Shown here: positions 62,526 to 64,000 of the stretch, in pieces
Layout: each line of letters begins with the position of its first letter
How positions within the stretch are numbered: position 1 is the first letter of the stretch
DNA from: Streptomyces coelicoflavus
GTDB taxonomy: Bacteria; Actinomycetota; Actinomycetes; Streptomycetales; Streptomycetaceae
DNA length: 64,000 nucleotides
Reading direction: 5' to 3'
NCBI RefSeq assembly: GCF_003112555.1
Contig: NZ_BEWB01000020.1
Location: forward strand, 62,001-126,000
The notes under the pieces: generated by a model
The model's input: only the letters and a program-made list of their open reading frames with translations
What the model was told of the DNA's origin: nothing
Databases searched by the model: none
Program-made: the position numbers and the translations under genes

Positions 62526-63298
62526 TGAGTGTGCTCCCTTCCCGGGAGTGAGGAGGCCGGGGTCGATGTTGCCGGGGCGGTACTCGCCGGGGTCGGGCCG
62601 CCTCGGGCGACGAAGGTGTGCACGATGCCCGTCTGCCATCCGGCGACCGGGGCGACGCGCACTCCGGTGAAGCCCGCTCGTGCCAGCCGGTCGGCGAAGG
62701 AGGGCGCGGTGTCGAAGACGGCGACACTGTGCCGCAGGTGTCGGTAGAGGGCGCGGTCACCGGTCAGCGTGCCCACCGGGACGACGACGCCCCGGCACAC
62801 CGCCGCCCACAGGGCCCGGTGCCTGCGCGCGCCGCTGAGACTGTACTCGTGGACGGTGAGCCGCCCGCCCGGTCGCAGCAGGGTCCGGACGCTGCCGAGG
62901 ACCGCGTCCGGGTCGGTGACGTTGCGGAAAAGGTAGGCGGCGAAGACCGCGTCGAAGGGGCCTTCGCCGGCCGTCGCGACCTCCTCGGCGGTCAGGTGCA
63001 GGAAACGCACGCGTGCGGGCCACGGCTTCGCCAGTGCGCGGCGGAGCATGCCCGCGGAGGCGTCCACGGCGGTGATCCGGGCCCGGGGCGCAGCCCTGAG
63101 CAGGGCCCGGGTGGAGGCGCCGGTGCCGCATCCGAGGTCGAGGAGGTGCAGTCCCGCTCCGTCGTCGGGCAGGCGCAGGCGGCGGGCCGAGCGCAGCAGG
63201 CCGGTGCGGTGGCCCGGGTTGAGGGAGGTGAGACGGTCGTAGCTGTGGGAGGCGTGGTCGAAGGCGCGGGCCAGGTCGTGGTCGCGCAGGAGGCTCAT
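62522..63298 (-). CDS. crtT: SAM-dependent methyltransferase CrtT
   Basis: 258 aa, ATG at 63298 overlapping the crtY stop (TCATG). Class I methyltransferase: DLGCGTGASTR (SAM glycine loop), ITAVDASAGMLRRA, and VFAAYLFRNVTDPDAVL. A Ser/Thr/Pro C-terminal tail. In the cluster it is CrtT, with a role not fully settled in isorenieratene formation. Middle gene of crtY-crtT-crtU. Confidence 0.88.
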   Translation of the reverse strand: MSLLRDHDLARAFDHASHSYDRLTSLNPGHRTGLLRSARRLRLPDDGAGLHLLDLGCGTGASTRALLRAAPRARITAVDASAGMLRRALAKPWPARVRFLHLTAEEVATAGEGPFDAVFAAYLFRNVTDPDAVLGSVRTLLRPGGRLTVHEYSLSGARRHRALWAAVCRGVVVPVGTLTGDRALYRHLRHSVAVFDTAPSFADRLARAGFTGVRVAPVAGWQTGIVHTFVARGGPTPASTAPATSTPASSLPGREHTQ

Positions 63299-64000
63299 CG
63301 GTGGTCGTCTCCGTTTCTTGCGGCGGGCCGGGAGCGGCGGGGCAGGAAGGGCAGTTCGGCCGCCGTGCGGAGCATCGGCCGGACCGGGGTGCGCAGCCCG
63401 ATGCCCCACTCCTCGCGGAGTGAGGTGGCGCCGTCGAGGAAGCGCAGCAGGCGCTCGGCGGGGACGCGGCGGAACAACCCGGTGAAGAAGCCGGGCCCGT
63501 CGATCCGTCCGGTGTCCAGGGCGCGCAGCAGTATCGCGTCCATGGCCAGCGCCCGCCGTCCGTGGGGAGCGGGCAGGACGGTGCCGTGCCCGTCGCGCAG
63601 CGCGGTGGCTACGGCCCTGCTCTGCCGTTGCATCGCGGCGAAGGTGTAGCCCGTGGCGGGACGGGTGGCGCCGCCCGCCGCACCGATACGGAACACGGCA
63701 GCCCCGGAGCGCCGCGGAAAGCGGGCGTCGGTCATGGGGATGACCCCCTGCTCGGCCCGCTCCACGGTGAGCGCGCCGAGCCCGAGGACGTCGCGGCAGT
63801 AGTGACCGAGCGCCGACTCGTACGCCTCGGTGGTCAGCGCGTCGCGGGAGAACTCGGTGTACTCCACGAGCGCCCGGTCCGGCGCCAGCGGCAGAACGTA
63901 GCCGAAGGCCAGCCCGTGGACCGGCTGGGGCACGCGGAAGTCCATCAGATCGGCGACGGCGGGATCGAATCGCGCACTGCGCGTGCGGACGAACCAGCCG
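63295..64000 (-). CDS. crtY: Lycopene beta-cyclase CrtY (5' end outside window)
   Basis: The frame runs off the right edge: FVRTRSARFDPAVADLMDFRVP (in part) continues upstream, so the start is beyond 64000. About 234 residues are visible. The PVHGLAFGYVLPLAPDRALVEYTEFS and GVIPMTDARFPRRSGAAVFRIGAAGGATRPATGYTF stretches, in parts, are characteristic of CrtY-type cyclases. It makes beta-carotene, the CrtU substrate. First gene of the - strand crt unit visible here. Confidence 0.9.
   Translation of the reverse strand, partial: GWFVRTRSARFDPAVADLMDFRVPQPVHGLAFGYVLPLAPDRALVEYTEFSRDALTTEAYESALGHYCRDVLGLGALTVERAEQGVIPMTDARFPRRSGAAVFRIGAAGGATRPATGYTFAAMQRQSRAVATALRDGHGTVLPAPHGRRALAMDAILLRALDTGRIDGPGFFTGLFRRVPAERLLRFLDGATSLREEWGIGLRTPVRPMLRTAAELPFLPRRSRPAARNGDDHR

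Overview
The window is high-GC actinobacterial DNA, almost certainly from a Streptomyces chromosome. Codons end mostly in G or C, GTG starts and 4-bp start/stop overlaps are common, several genes look leaderless, and the content is typical of the genus: DasR-type operators, a PucR pyrimidine/hydantoin operon, and a crt carotenoid cluster next to photolyase genes.

1-15.5 kb is the right part of a siphovirus prophage. On the + strand it runs head-tail connector, head/tail joining proteins, major tail protein, two-frame tail assembly chaperone (-1 frameshift), tape measure, a large lectin-like tail protein, amidase endolysin, holin, and two membrane-anchored proteins, one carrying a collagen-like stalk. 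A lysogeny region follows: an XRE-TPR regulator, two small Cys-containing proteins, and a small XRE repressor beside a long palindromic operator. A large serine integrase lies on the - strand at the extreme end. The left part of the prophage is outside the window. Integration split an NCS1 nucleobase/hydantoin transporter gene, whose first 289 codons remain at 15.5-16.4 kb.

15.5-24 kb is a - strand catabolic operon for pyrimidines or hydantoins. From its promoter end it encodes a nitrilase-family amidohydrolase, an aminotransferase, a PucR regulator, a second nitrilase, a hydantoinase/dihydropyrimidinase, a luciferase-like F420-type oxidoreductase and the truncated transporter. No classical dihydropyrimidine dehydrogenase is present, so the luciferase-like enzyme is a candidate for the redox step.

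24-37.4 kb is a stretch of mostly intact genes: a leaderless XRE/methionine-aminopeptidase pair with a shared palindromic operator, a Clp ATPase, gamma-glutamyltransferase, a membrane protein, a MarR regulator, a copper LPMO with two DasR boxes, a secreted amidase, exonuclease III, a metallo-beta-lactamase-fold protein, and a PcaD-PcaC-like fusion that lacks its nucleophilic serine.

37.4-53.2 kb is an accessory zone full of decaying genes (IS110, topoisomerase IB, EEP nuclease, LysR, phosphoribosyltransferase, dienelactone hydrolase, SpoIIE phosphatase and SDR remnants). Intact genes among them suggest stress, dormancy or acetate physiology: a cold-shock protein, a CmtR-like metal sensor with CDF exporter, a zinc alcohol dehydrogenase, DUF2267, acetate kinase, a GAF-SpoIIE phosphatase, a DCC protein, an HU-like protein and a GPR1/YaaH acetate transporter.

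53.2-64 kb is a light-response and carotenoid block: a CPD photolyase, an FeS-type (6-4) photolyase/cryptochrome, then crtE-crtI-crtB and a Rieske protein at the crtV position on the + strand, converging with crtU-crtT-crtY on the - strand. This gene set fits isorenieratene-type aromatic carotenoid synthesis. crtY runs off the right edge.
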